This document shows, one piece after another, positions 11,143 to 23,430 of a stretch of DNA of 64,000 bases (its first letter is position 1; the number at the start of each line of letters is the position of its first letter). A model generated the notes under the pieces. The model did no database searches and was not told the DNA's origin. It worked only from the letters and a program-made list of their open reading frames with translations. The stretch covers positions 135,854,172 through 135,918,171 of the forward strand of contig CM077115.1 of assembly GCA_039619475.1 (NCBI GenBank). The letters run 5' to 3'. The stretch is from Icerya purchasi. Lineage: Eukaryota; Arthropoda; Insecta; Hemiptera; Monophlebidae. Position numbers and translations under genes: made by a program.

Positions 11143-12627
11143 TCTATATATCTTATATATATATAATTCTTCTGTGCGTGTGTTTGTGACTGAACTCCTC
11201 CTAAACGGCTGGACCGATTTTGATGAAATTTTTTGTGTGTGTTCAAGTGTATTCAAGAATGGTTTAGATTCACAATTCGGTCCACTACACGAAATATGAG
11301 GGGTTTAAATAGTTGAGATGAGACCAGGGGCACAGAAATGTATACGGGACGAATAAAAAGAAATTAACAAAAAATTAAATTTTATAAAATTATAAATAAA
11401 ATGATTACCACGGTAAAAATAAACTAAACCTAAAAATTTAAATAAAATGATTACTATGGTTATTTTATTAGTTTCTGATGTAAGTAAATACGCCGCTTCT
11501 GTTACTTCACTTTTTGCGTTATTGAAATCATTAAACTTCCAAGTCGCACGCTCCTATTTAATTACTGTACTGTTTACGGAGAGTTAAAAAAAAAGTGGTG
11601 TTTTCTAAAATATCCTGCAACGGAATTTACTACCGGGAACGTTATTTATATTCAAACATGAAATCTTTACTCAACTACGTATAGTTTGTTGTTGTGGTAA
11701 TCAATTAATTTTAATAAAATGCTGAAGACAGGGAGGTCGGAAGAAAATTTGTTGTTGATGTTGGAATGGCAGAGAGGATCGCGGTGTCTAATATTCAAAA
11801 ATATTTCATTTTACTTTCAATTTGTGCAAATTCTGTACAGTATTGAAGTGAGTATTTTAATATATAAATACTCACTGTAATTACGAATGTAGAATTAATA
11901 TGTGTTAAGGATACAATAGTTGCCCATTATGTTAAATACATAGATAGGGATGGTACATGTTTGTTTTCATCTCTATCTTATTTATTGTATAATAATGAAT
12001 GATTAGGAGTCGAAATATGAAAATGTATTGTACAATATGTTTATAAAAACTGGAAGAGGTTTAAGCCATATACTATCGGACTTAATGGATAACATATAAA
12101 AATAAATAGAGTATTTAACTTATATGTCAAATATTCGAATTTTTGGGCCAAAACCGCTGTATAAATTTTTTAAATTAACTGTTTAACTTTCTTTTTAATA
12201 ATTTGCTACCAGGAGTATTAAAATTCTTACTCAACTACTGCAGTTTGTTGTTGCGGTAATAAATTAATTTTAATGAAATGCTCGATACGGAGAATTCGGA
12301 AGATATGAGTGAAGAAGATGTTCTCTTAAATGTGTAATTATGGGAGATCACCGTGTGAGTAACTCCAATCCGATGGCTGTGTGTGCTGTTTAGTTGAGCA
12401 AAACTTTTTGTTAGATCAAGACCGACAGGTTAAAGAAAGATCGATAATCTTCAGCTAAACGTGGAACGTGAAGACTATTTTCTGTTGGACGGTAATAAAT
12501 GTTTCCCAAAGAGAGAAAAAATCTTAACATAAATACAATTCCAGATAAAGCAAAAACTTTTTTATGAATTTCCAAGTACAGATTTAAACGGACATTAATA
12601 CACGGGCAAAGCCGTGGGACACAGCTA

Positions 12628-12628
<1 letters not shown>
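11143..12628 (+). mobile_element. non-autonomous Helitron
   Basis: A 1.49 kb element beginning TCTATATATC after an A and ending ACACAGCTAG before a T, which fits Helitron insertion between A and T with 5' TC and 3' CTAG. The 5' region has the phrase GGCTGGACCGATTTTGATGA seen at the start of many arthropod Helitrons. Just inside the 3' end is a hairpin CACGG-GCAAAG-CCGTG (12601-12616), followed by a 12-base spacer ending in CTAG. No Rep/helicase is encoded. Two internal segments (about 11655-11790 and 12215-12355) are diverged copies of each other. Confidence 0.8.
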
Positions 12629-12687
<59 letters not shown>

Positions 12688-12688
12688 G
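12629..12688. repeat. TA microsatellite
   Basis: An almost pure (TA)n tract between the Helitron 3' end and a hAT MITE. It supplies the TA-rich target used by both. Confidence 0.9.
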
Positions 12689-12949
12689 CATAGGCGTACC
12701 CAGGCAAGTTTTTAGGGGAGGGGGAGGGGGGATCGATCCATTTAAAAAAAAACACTTGACAGAAAAAAGGATTTTACTTAGTAATTATATTTTATTAATA
12801 ATCTTTTGTATAATAGTTCTAAATGCGTAAGACTTCTGTTCGTTTTCATTTTGACAATAATTTAAAGCGACAATACAGCAACATAAAAATCCATTTCGGG
12901 AGGGGTTTGAACCCTCAAATCCCCCCCCTCCCCCCTGGGTACGCTTCTG
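12689..12949. mobile_element. hAT-like MITE with CATATATG duplication
   Basis: A 261 bp element bounded by a perfect 8 bp duplication CATATATG (12681-12688 and 12950-12957). The ends read CATAGGCGTACCCAGG and, reverse-complemented, CAGAAGCGTACCCAGG. The sub-terminal portions are G/C-run rich, as in the MITE at 9219, but the sequences differ. It is non-coding. Confidence 0.85.
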
Positions 12950-13215
12950 CATATATGTATTATATGTATATTAAACGGTATAAAATTTCGATAGTTTGTA
13001 AAACCTGATAACCTATTTTACTCGTCATTCATCCCGCTATAGCTAAATATTGTAATTTCGAACATGTTAAAAGCAAAAAACAAAAAATTTAGAAAACGTA
13101 CCACCACAGTCAATTGAGCGACGATTTAAAACATTTAGAATTCATAAAATGGTTTTATGAATAGAAATTTTATATCGAACATTTAAAAAGGAATAATTTG
13201 CTTTTTAATTTGTAT

Positions 13216-13218
13216 ATG

Positions 13219-13310
<92 letters not shown>
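13216..13310. repeat. compound (TA)n(TG)n(TA)n microsatellite
   Basis: A TA run, a TG run of about 25 units, then a TA run again. No gene is associated. Confidence 0.95.
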
Positions 13311-14104
13311 ATTTTGTTATACATGTCGATGAAAGAATCTCCCAAAGTCTCCGTTTTTATTTTAATGTTAAGAATTTTTCTTTTGCATAAATATGTAAAC
13401 TTGAGAACCTTTTTTTAAATTTTTATAACTATGCGGCATTTTATACTATTGTAATGTTTAAAGGCGTTTTATGCAGAGAACTGAATGCTTCATAAAACTG
13501 TCCATTGCGGTTAACTATAGTTTAAACCAGTAAGCCTATACAGCTAAAATAATTCTAATTTTGTATATAGTTCTTACGTTTTTCACAGTTATTTTGTAAA
13601 CGAGTAGACTTCCGATAAAAATATAAATGACAGTTTTGCAAAAAAATCAATTCTCTGCAAAAAATACATCCTTTACACCAAATCTTTATGATCGATAGTT
13701 TTTAAGATGTCTTTGAATACTTTATGAACGAAATCTTAACAAAACTTTGTTAAACTTCTTTAACATCTGCTTTTACATATATTTTGTACGCGCTTCTGAA
13801 TAATTTATCTTCGTATAATGCTGGGAGAGTAGTAAAAAATAGGATTACCTCATGATATTAACGCTATAAAACAAAAAAGGGTCGGAAGATTTTTCTTGAT
13901 GTTCTTGTTTTTTCTAATTGTCATTCTATTTAAAAATAGCAAGAGAAACTGCAACAAAGTGATCGCGATATAGTGAAATGTTAATATCATTGATAAATAA
14001 TGAAAAGGGATAAATACGATTTTTTATTTGTATCATGAATGCAGTAAAACTAAATGAAAAAATGCTGATAACTAAACGTTAGTGCTCTTTACTTCATTCT
14101 CTCA
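13311..14104. other. intergenic, no gene seen
   Basis: AT-rich sequence; no open frame, TIR or RNA signal that I can support. Confidence 0.5.
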
Positions 14105-14786
14105 TATCCAATCTACTCTTATGCCGCTCTTTTACTATTGACCGTTTGTGGGTTCTCAGTCATTCTGGCATCGAGGACAACGATTCGGCTGCCCACGATG
14201 GTCCTTTACTCTGCAATTTTCCTGCCTCGGGTATTTTCCTTATTTTCTCAGAGCTAATCATTTCCAACTATGGTCGGACATTTATCCCTTCTTTATTCTC
14301 TAATCCTGCCCTTCATTATCTTCAAATACAACCGGTTCCCTATCCTCAGCTGTGGTTTCAATCCTCTTCCTATCAACGCTCCGCGATCGTTTATTTAATC
14401 AGACTGCAATTTAATCACTTTCTTTTCCCCTCTTCGCGTTTTCATTTTACCCTGTCATTCTCTCCCGATTGTCCCCGTTGCAATTCTACACTACTCCCAT
14501 ATGTGATACAAACCACATCTTCTTTGAATGCCCCGCTCTTGCTTCTGAACGCTTTCTACTCCAAAATCGTAGCAATAGGGCTTTCTGCTCCTTATAATTC
14601 TTGTTTTATCCTTTCCTTCCCATTTCTAGCTATAATACCTGCACTTTAATCTTTCCTAAGCTCTATCTCTAATCCTCTCTGAACCCTTTTAAATTTTTGT
14701 AGTTGTTCAGTCAAAGCCTCTGGTGCATCCAAAAGAGTATAAAATAATATTATTATTATTTTATAATAATAATAATAATAATAATA
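14105..14786 (+). mobile_element. family A LINE, RNase H to 3' end
   Basis: A 5'-truncated copy starting in RNase H (LSHSGIEDND, from the PGHSGIEGNE-type active-site motif). After frameshifts it gives CDTNHIFFECPAL, the cysteine/histidine tail, and SYNTCTLIF near the C-terminus. The 3' UTR reads GTTGTTCAGTCAAAGCC and TGGTGCATCC before an (ATT/TAA)n tail. This 3' end type is shared with the copies at 59.1 and 61.0 kb. A long frame of 167 codons crosses it, but it shifts out of the ancestral frame, so the product is not functional. Confidence 0.75.
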
Positions 14787-16599
14787 AAACAAACTCAAGG
14801 AAGAAAAAAAAGTTGAAGCAGTTTTTTTAAGCTGCAGTAATACTACTTTGCAAAGCATATTGCAGCTGTTTAAAATGGTACTGAAAAGTTTTTAAGTCGA
14901 TGTATTGTGGTAAATGGGAAAACGTTGAACGTCTTGTACAGAAAAATTTTAAGATGGTAGTGATAAAAGAATTAATTATTGCAGTGTATCCTAATGCAGG
15001 CTCTGACTTACCAAGGTGAGAGTTAATTATTGCTTCAAAGAAGAGTAGTAAAAGGAAACTAAAATATCTATCGTTTTGATATAATTATATTTTGTACAAG
15101 TCCAAAAAAAGTAAAATGTGTCATTTTTAATTTTGAACATAATTTTAATCTTTAGTACGAAATTAAATTCCTTATGATTTCTTAGTCATCTATGTTCCGT
15201 TTACGTTAATGGCGTGAAAAAAAAATTAAGTCAAAATTGAAATGGAAATTTTTTATGTTTTAGTTATACTTCATTTAAAAGGTATTTGTATTAATAAGCA
15301 GTTTTTGATTATTTTAATTTCTTTCTTTGAGAAACATTTAAATTTTTAGTTCTTTCGCTTTAGTTTTTATTCCTTTTATATTTAATTTTTTATAAACTGC
15401 GAGACATTCACCTATTTTATTTTTGTAGTCCAAAAAACCGTTTTTATCCTTCATCGTTCAGCAGTTTTAGTGTTAGAAGGATATTTTCGTTCAGTTAGAT
15501 CAAATATTCTTGTTTTTTTTCTTTCTTTTTTTTTTTTTTTAGCGTTGAAAATTGTCCGCTGTAGTATAAAATAGACGCCAAAAAAAAAATCTCAATGTCC
15601 GAAAATTATTTTCAAAAAACAACGTTAACCCGTTTTATTTTTTTCTTCGGTTATCGAACTTACTCGAGAAAATTTGTGAGACTGATTTTGACTATTTTTG
15701 AGTCAAATTTTTTGAGACATGAAAATGGTCATTTAAGCCTCCGAAAGCAATTATTAAACTTTAGGGAGTACGGTTTTATAGATATTTTTAGCAACGAAAT
15801 CCGAATTTTCTTACAAATTTTTTTAAATAGCGCGACATATACCTAAAATACAAGAAACCCGCTATTTACCTTTTTCGTGTTGTTTTTTGATCGATTAGAC
15901 TTAATGCTCATGTGTTTTATGTTAGACTTTTTTACATTAATTTTTAATCTGTATCTATTATGATTCCTCAAAAAAAAAAGCCATCATAAACATTAAGACC
16001 TTGTATTGGCCAAAAATATGAATCAAACACGAAAAAAAAAAAAAAAGATCATTGTTTTTTTTTTTAGGAATAACCGCTTAGTTTTATTTCTGAACTTTTA
16101 AAAACTATAAAATTAAATGTATTTTTATTCTCTACACGTAAATAATTATTCGGAAAACACGCTGATTCAAAAAAAAATGTTTTCGGATTCCCGAAATATG
16201 TACAATTATGGAAAACTAATTTTTTGAAAATTCTCTAACCCGAATATTTTTTTCTCAATAAAATTGATTTTTATTATTAAGTATTAACATTTATTATTAA
16301 ATATTAACATTTTTTCAACCCCGCTTCGCAATAATTAAAGCTATCATCTACCAGTGGTCCTAGAAATTTTTATTATACATTACATTTTATGTAATGGGGA
16401 ACTGCGTATGATTTTTATATTAAGCCAAAAATTTTAATTTAATACTAAAAATATGTGCAATAATTGGAAATTAAAGTATAAACAGAAATTTCGCAGATTT
16501 TTATGTTTGGAAATACACACACATAGATAAAATGACAAAGTTATATAAAAAGTTTCTTTTGAAAATTTATCGTTCGTTTTTTTTTAGTTACATAATAAA

Positions 16600-16606
<7 letters not shown>
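14787..16606. other. intergenic, no gene seen
   Basis: AT-rich sequence with long A and T runs (for example near 15527-15540 and 16036-16046). An 83-codon frame at 15595-15846 is composed of AT-biased codons with no motif and is not supported. Confidence 0.5.
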
Positions 16607-16630
<24 letters not shown>

Positions 16631-16740
16631 CTCCGCCGTCTCCGTTACGAAGGTTAGCGATCATCAACACGGCAATGTCTTTTCTAGACATGGCAGATCT
16701 GAACTTAATGATGTTTGTAATAAATGGATTTTAAAAGAAA
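16607..16740 (-). mobile_element. LINE 3' tail merging into (GAA)n
   Basis: On the minus strand the frame reads AMSRKDIAVLMIANLRNGDG and then an arginine/lysine run encoded by a GGAGGAAGAAGAAGAAG simple repeat. This layout, a C-terminal coding remnant running into GAAGAA, is like the RTE-type tail at 4.9-5.1 kb but a different sequence. Only the tail remains. Confidence 0.4.
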
Positions 16741-16842
16741 CAATTTATGAATTTTTTCCTGACCCGGCAATGTATCTTTCGGCCATTGACAAAATTTTTA
16801 TTTTACAAGTTAACCTCTATTATATATACATTATGTAGTAAA

Positions 16843-16990
16843 GTAAAGTAAAGTGAGTTCCATACCTTTGACAGGGTGTTGGGATTGTGAAGTTAAGGTT
16901 CACTATGTACCCAAGCCCAACGGCACTAATGAAACAACAACCTCTCCTTAATGCAAGTCAAATCGGATGAACTATAAACAATGCTGTCAC
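16843..16990 (-). repeat. SINE-like repeat, second copy
   Basis: The minus strand contains AACTTCACAATCC and CACTTTACTTTAC near its 3' end, matching the 3' part of the repeat at 3781-4010. The head is absent or too diverged to align by eye. Confidence 0.45.
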
Positions 16991-17383
16991 TTTTTTTTTT
17001 TCACAGTCTGGGCAATATAGTTTATTTAGCCAGCAGACTATGTAATTGTTAGATGGAAGTAATTGAATAAACACTCAGCGAACAATAAAGTATAGTAATA
17101 AAAAAATGTGGAGACGTTAAAAAAATATATATGTAACTAGTCTTTCATTATTATTTATTCAGCTAAAATTGAAAAAACCTGCAGTGACGTTATAACCAAC
17201 ACACACCGGCACTGCTGGGAAAAATTTTACTATCAATGGAGTTATTTACGTTGTCTCTTAATCCTCCTCTAGCAACCATTGACCAAATTCAAATTCCCTT
17301 TCCGTTATTAATAGTCACCGAGTTTTAAAATAATCAGCATTAACGGGGTGGTGTAGGGTGAACTAGCGTTTTCGAAGAATTTC

Positions 17384-17412
17384 GCGCGTGCTAATTAAAA
17401 ATTCGCACGCGC
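17384..17412. repeat. GC-rich perfect inverted repeat
   Basis: GCGCGTGC (17384-17391) and GCACGCGC (17405-17412) form an 8 bp perfect stem around an AT loop, in a locally less AT-rich stretch (about 17260-17780). It may be an element end or a protein-binding palindrome; nothing in the sequence decides which. Confidence 0.35.
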
Positions 17413-17993
17413 TACGACGCTCAACTACAGTTGTCCACAGTTGTACACGTGTAACTTTATTGTCCCTTTGTCGGTCGAAATATATCTGGCAGAGAAACAC
17501 ACGCGTTACTTTTCTCTTTGTAACTGTTTGATGTAAAGGACAGGAAATTCACCTCTCGTAGAGTATCCCACTTCAACTCATCCGTACCAATAAAAAGTGT
17601 AATGTAATATGGAATAAAATAAAAAAAATAATAATAATTCTGAAAAATATTAAATATAAAGCGGATCAAATCTGTCGGCATCTTTTTGGGGTAGGCGCGC
17701 ATATTCATCTTCATCTTCACACTGCGACCGACGCGGTGGCTAATGTGAAATAATTTAACCGGGGCGAATGAACTACGACCAGCATGTACCAATGAGTCGC
17801 TTAATTATTTAACACTAACAAAAGCGTGACTTTTTGCGGTGATTCAACTCGATCATACGGAATTTTTGCTAAAAGTAGACTATAAATAAAGCTTTTTTCT
17901 CGAAACATTATTTTCTGACGCTCCTACTATATTTGTTAATTCTCTTCCGTAGCTATGTAGCATTTATTTTTTTTGGATTTATGTTAGTTATAC

Positions 17994-18839
17994 CATGGGC
18001 GGATGCAGAGAGACATTTTAGGGCGGAAATTATATAATCACGTACTATCTTCCACGGTAGGCAGTAAAATCAAATAACGTCCTCTTTAGAAATTTAAAAA
18101 TACATAATTATCGCAATTTTTAATTTAACTTTTGTTTAATTTTTAGAGGTAAAAAATAAAACGAAAGTATAAAATTATACCTTAAAATGTTGTTTAGAAA
18201 TAGTAAGAAAGATAGTTTTTTTTTTTTTTCCCCGATTTCAGCCTCTATGGACTACGCTAAACAACTAAGTTTTTTGTTTTACATCTTTTCCTTCTTCCTT
18301 CCTTAACATCTTTCCAGTATTTCTTAAAACCTCCCATCAAGACATTTTTATGGCTTATCGAACTCTTCCGCTTAACTTGTTCTATTTTAAAGATTGACGT
18401 CGCAACTGTTTTATGAAACCCCATTCCTTATTAAACATCTGTGTTTCAGTAACATCCCTTGATTTCATCTATTAGACCTTACTTCTTTTTTATTTTTGTT
18501 AGTAACCCGATTCGAATTCTTTGTTCGTGAGCAGGTACAAAAAATATACATATTTCTCATTGAACTGTTTTGAATTGAAATTGCAAAATAAAAATTAAAA
18601 ATAAATAAGAAAGACAAAAGATCGACGACAGTTGCGTTTAAAACCAGAATAAAAAACGTAACATTAATAATTTCATTAGAAAATAGTATTAAATATTAGT
18701 TATTAAAATCCGTAGGTGTAAAATTCATACAAATCTTTTATAGCATAAATTAAGTTTGTCTGTTATAACAAATTTTTTTTTCATAGAGGCTTTGGTTCTT
18801 GGGGGGGGGGGAGGCTACCTCTCCTTGGGTCCGGCACTG
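17994..18839. mobile_element. hAT-like non-autonomous element
   Basis: The left end reads CATGGGCGGATGCAG and the right end, reverse-complemented, CAGTGCCGGACCCAAGG. The body matches, in reverse orientation, the element at 48855-49439: shared landmarks are TAGGCAGTAAA/TTTACTGCCTA, AAGATAG/CTATCTT, and CATAGAGGCTTTGGTTC/GAACCAAAGCCTATATG. It is non-coding. Flanks GTTATAC and GTTATAT are similar but offset by one base, so the duplication is uncertain here. It contains a run of 11 G. Confidence 0.7.
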
Positions 18840-20454
18840 GTTATATATTTTTTTTTTCATCTTACCGTTTTATGGACTGAAAAGCTGGTCGACGTTGTTA
18901 TAACCTTTTTGTGTACGTTTTTTTATTAATTTATTTTTGTTATTTTATTTATGTAATTTTAAAGTTAGTGCAGGCCAGACTTATTTGTTCCAATACGGAT
19001 CAACGAACTGATATAATTGTAGCGGTACATTCCCATCACTGAACAACTTCGCTGGGAAATCGCCTATAAATCCTATAAAAAAAAAAAAAGAAAAATGGTG
19101 TCTAGAGGGGGACACTCGGTAGGAACGAAGTTTCTTTCACTTTTTGGTAGCTATAAAAGTTTAAAGTCATTCATAAAGTATACGATAAAAAATGACACAC
19201 AATATATAAATAAATCCCGTATGAATTAAAACAGAAACAACAAAAGCAAAAAATAAGTTTAAATGAAATTTACACGTGTTTAGAGTTGAAGTTATACAGC
19301 TGACTGCGCACAATTCTTTCTGCTCGGATCTCGATACTCGTTCGCACGTACACACACACACACACGTACCCGTATATAATAGAAAGAAACAGAGAAAAAG
19401 AGAGACTGAAGGTCGCCTAGAGGACCCGTAACGATGTTTTTGTGACCTGACGATTTTTGCCAGTTTACTCCTACCGCCATGCCGCGTAAAAGAACTTTGT
19501 TTCAAAAATGAGATAAAAGTAATTTTCTTACAATCTATTGGTGAATGATATTTAGAAATTAAAAAAAAAAAAAAATGCGGAGTACCTATATTTCCAGATT
19601 GGCCATTGTTACGATTCTTATTTAAAAACGTTTTTATTTTTAAAGTTATACTTTTTTAGACACGTTGAAAGTAAAATTTTACGATGCGATGAAGTTAACG
19701 GCATGCGAAAAAAATGTCGATGATACGCGAAGTTTTGAACGTATATATTCTACGTCAGCTAGATATATTTTCTATAACAATTTCTAATCGTAAATAAAAA
19801 TACATTTATATCGTCGTTATCTTTTGTTTTTAGAAGTTACTCGTGATATCGAAAATTTCCTATGAAAATTTTAATAGGCCTAGTAAAATATTTGGGCTTT
19901 CAAAAATATATTCCATATTGAATCACATTATTCATTATGTTTGTTTTAACTGATGGTAAAAAAAAAAAAAAAACATACTTCCGTCGGCGTTTATGTTGTT
20001 AAGCAAATGAATACACGCAACAGCAATTTTTCGAAATATTTATTTGAATATTTTGAAATTTTCTGCATCACTTTCAAAAGTATAATTTCATATTAAATCA
20101 CATTAAAAATATTCATTACTTTTGATTTACGAAGAGCGCAACTTCTAATGCACGTACATAAATAACGCGTCTTTTTTTTGTTTTTCTATATTTCAAGTAT
20201 TTTAAAATTTGAAAATGACGAATTAAATTTACAAAAATCGCAAGTACGGAGAATTGTTATTATTATTATTTTTTGAATTGTTTAGACTAATCAAATTCCA
20301 AAGATTTAACAGTTAAAGTATTAAAGTCAAGGAGTTTTTATTTTTAAATTTAACTATACGTTTATCATTGGAATGATCATTATGTTGAACAAATTAAATA
20401 TTATAACCTTTTTATAAGGTGGTTGTGGCACACGGAAAATTATTTTTTTAAACA
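18840..20454. other. intergenic, no supported gene
   Basis: AT-rich sequence. Two minus-strand frames (19167-19505 and 19292-19480) cross a CA/GT microsatellite at about 19350-19366 and lack motifs. A poly-A tract at 19078-19090 may end an unrecognised retroposed fragment. Confidence 0.45.
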
Positions 20455-23430
20455 GTTCCGGTCTCTTGCTATTCCGAACAAATCTTCTGTTCTTTTAATT
20501 CCGGTTCACCTTTTTTTGATATTATCAAGCCAAGAGATCTTTCTTCTTCATTCTATCATACCTATTATTATTGTCTCCGTCAATTTGGATTGAGACAAGG
20601 TCTATCCACAGAATATGCTGTGAATTACGCAATCAGCAAGATTAGCAGCAGCCTTAAGAAAAAAAATGGAACGTTCTCGTCATAGGATATCAAAGGAGCC
20701 TTTGATAACTGCTGGCATCCTGCTTTGTTTGACACTCTAAAATCTATTCTGATCAAAGACACACCATTGCTAAGTATATTGCTACCTTAAAAACAGACAT
20801 GTAACTCTTCAAATAGGTGATCATAGTGCAAACACTGAAATCAACAAAGGCTGCCCACAGGTTAGCGTTTCAGGTCTACTTTTCTGGAATATATTATTCA
20901 ACCAAGCTCTACCATATGACAAGAACGTTGACCTATGCGCATATGCAGATGACTTACTATTCATAATAACAGTCGATACAAAAGCCAATAAAGAACAGCT
21001 AACAAAACGCTTGAGTTACTCGGAGCCTGGCTAAATTAAGTAAAGCTTGACCTTTCTGTTGAAAAATTCTTTGTGTCCTTTTCACAAAAAAGCTCCCTGA
21101 AACTAAAAAGGAAAAATATTAAAGTACTTTACAGGGGGGGGGGGGGATCACTTTAAAAGTAGTCGAACATTTTAAATACCTAGGAGTTATATCAGATAAT
21201 AAACTCTCCTTTAAACAACACGTAGACTACACCACATCTAAGCTGGACGCTAAATATTATCAATTACTAAAAGTGTGCAGAAATACCCATGGGGCTTTGA
21301 TTACAGATACAGACTTGTACTGTACAAGTCACTTGTTGAGAATGCAATGTGTTACTGTAGCTCTGTGTTTTTCCAACACCTAAAAAAGAAAACCCTAAAA
21401 CAAAAAATTTACTTTACACAACGAAAATACTTAATAAACGCCTGTAAAGCTTATAGAATAATTTCTCACAGCGCCGCTGTTGCTCTTACGGCGAGTCCTT
21501 CCACTAAACCTAGAAATTAACTATAGATCAATCATTTTTACCATAAAAAAACCATAAAAATTTCGAATATATTAACGATCATGTCTATCAAATAATGAAC
21601 TTTCTCCCTTGGAATAAATCCTCTTCAGAACAGTTTCTATTTGCTAATCCACTATGACTTACATATAAAAATGTCACTAAAACAACTCAAAAGACACATT
21701 AAAAACTATTTCATGTCCATCTGGCAAAACTCCTGGCAAAGAGATACACAGCAGGTCGGCATACCCACAGGGTAATCCCAAATATATTAGAATTACTACG
21801 CAGTGGAGGTTTGTTTCTTCTAAACTGTCTGTCCTGGCTAAGCGATTATCCTTATATTACAGATATAGCCCAGCACTTATTCCAATAGTTCCGGCTTGTT
21901 ATTTCAATTTACTCTACGAAATTAATTATTTTAAATTGTACATTGATGATTATCTTTTCAAACAACTGAGAGATACACAGTTTTCTCCGGGTTTAATGAA
22001 TGCACGGTTTGGAAATTTAGTATCTAGACAGTATAGTGACTTTATTCAGATATTTGCAGATGGTTCTAAAGCTCAGGGGTACAACGGCCCGGTTGGTGCC
22101 GCATTATAATTTGCTAGGGATTTATTAAAAAAATTTAGGCTTCCGCCTATGTCGTCGGTTTTCACGGCCGAGCTGCTGACTATCGATAAAGCATTAGGAA
22201 CTATACTCAACACAATGTATTACAGGCCAAAAGTATTTAGTATGTAACGACAGTTTAAGTTCGCTTAAGACGTTGGGTAACAGTGACTTTAATTATAAAT
22301 GTCATCCTTTCATTTACGAAATCAAATATAAATGTGCAAATCTACTCACCAAGGGTGTACAAGTAAGTTTCTGCTGAGTGCCTGGTCATTGTGGTGTTGG
22401 AATGAATGAGGCTGTCGATGCCGCAGCGAAGGTTGCTGCATTGGAGGGTGAGTTATCACCATTTATTCCTTCATCAGACCTTTATTCTAAGGTTAAAGTT
22501 GATAGTAGGGAGGAATGGATTGAGTTTATTAATAGTCAGAACCAAGGCCAATACTACCACCTGGTTCAATCAGAGCTCTCCTCTAGCCCTTGGTATTATT
22601 CCATTCCGGAATCTATCCCCGATCGACTCATTCGTAAATACGCGGTTACTATTTGCCGACTGCATACGGATCATTCGCGGATAGTTCTGAATTTTTCTGA
22701 CCAAGGTGACGGTGTACTATGCACAGTGATCATCACGCATCAAATTTCTCGGAGGGCATTAATCATTTGCTGTTTAATTGTAATAAATATGAACATTACC
22801 GTAGATCGTTTTGTGAACAATTAATGTCTCTTCGGTTCTTTCCTCCGTATACCCAGTTATAGTCTTCTGTGCCGGAACAACCAGGTGGTCCTGTATATTT
22901 TGTTTAAATTTATTTTATTAAACAACATCCAAATTTAATAGCATACACTCATTTGTTTTATTAATTAATTACTCTATGCAACTCTTGATGATACGTGTTC
23001 CATTATCCTAATTCTTGATGCCCTGTCATGTTCGGGAAACCCAACGCTTCTCGAACTCAACTTGGGCAGTTTTTCCTTTGTTATGATTTTGTGCTGCAGA
23101 CATTCGTGGACTATGCTGAAGCATTTGTGGCCATGATTGTTTGTTATAATTATTGTATATGATGATTGTAATTTCTATTCCATTAATTTTCTGGTTAGGT
23201 AAGTTCAGGTAATGTACCTTGGACTCAGTCTGGCCAATTTCTCCTTCCTAAAGATTTTATTCAGCCTCCGTGGGTAATGCTGAACATTTACGGCCATGGT
23301 TGTCTGTTTGTACTCAATTAAATATTATGTATCCTTCATTAGTTGGCAGTGTTCTTATATTAAATGATTGGTGGCTAAATGGCTTGATAGTTAACTAAAG
23401 CCGGTCCATAAAAAAAAAAAAAAAAAAAAA
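20455..23430 (+). mobile_element. R1-like LINE carrying an RNase H domain, decayed
   Basis: 5'-truncated copy starting in the reverse transcriptase. Readable motifs in order: QFGLRQGLSTEYA, DIKGAFDNCWHP (motif A), a GCPQVSVSGLLFWN block typical of the R1 group (motif B), CAYADDLLFI (motif C), and YLGVISDNKLSFKQH. Then comes RNase H: ADGSKAQG near 22053, FTAELLTI near 22161, NDSLSSL near 22244, and VPGHCGVGMNEAVDAAAK from 22378. A cysteine/histidine tail and a 3' UTR of about 0.6 kb end in A22 at 23409-23430. Stops, frameshifts and a G13 tract at 21134-21146 break the frame. The open frame 22378-22824 is the RNase H end of ORF2. Confidence 0.75.
23060..23335 (+). repeat. diverged tandem duplication in LINE 3' UTR
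   Basis: Two similar units lie at about 23060-23160 and 23218-23335. Each runs from CTTGGGCAGTTTTTCC or CTGGCCAATTTCTCC, through an ATGCTGAA motif and GGCCATGATTG or GGCCATGGTTG, to an ATTATGTAT or ATTGTATAT end. They lie in the non-coding tail of the R1-like LINE. Confidence 0.45.

Noticed and set aside
12411..12755. 114-aa minus ORF with a tyrosine/isoleucine repeat
   Set aside because: It reads through the TA microsatellite between the Helitron and the MITE.
14146..14649. 167-aa ORF as an independent gene
   Set aside because: It contains a LINE RNase H remnant and then leaves the ancestral frame; the surrounding frames carry the zinc tail.
19167..19505. Minus-strand 112-aa ORF with a CVCVCTC segment
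   Set aside because: The cysteine/valine run is an encoded GT/CA microsatellite; no other motif.
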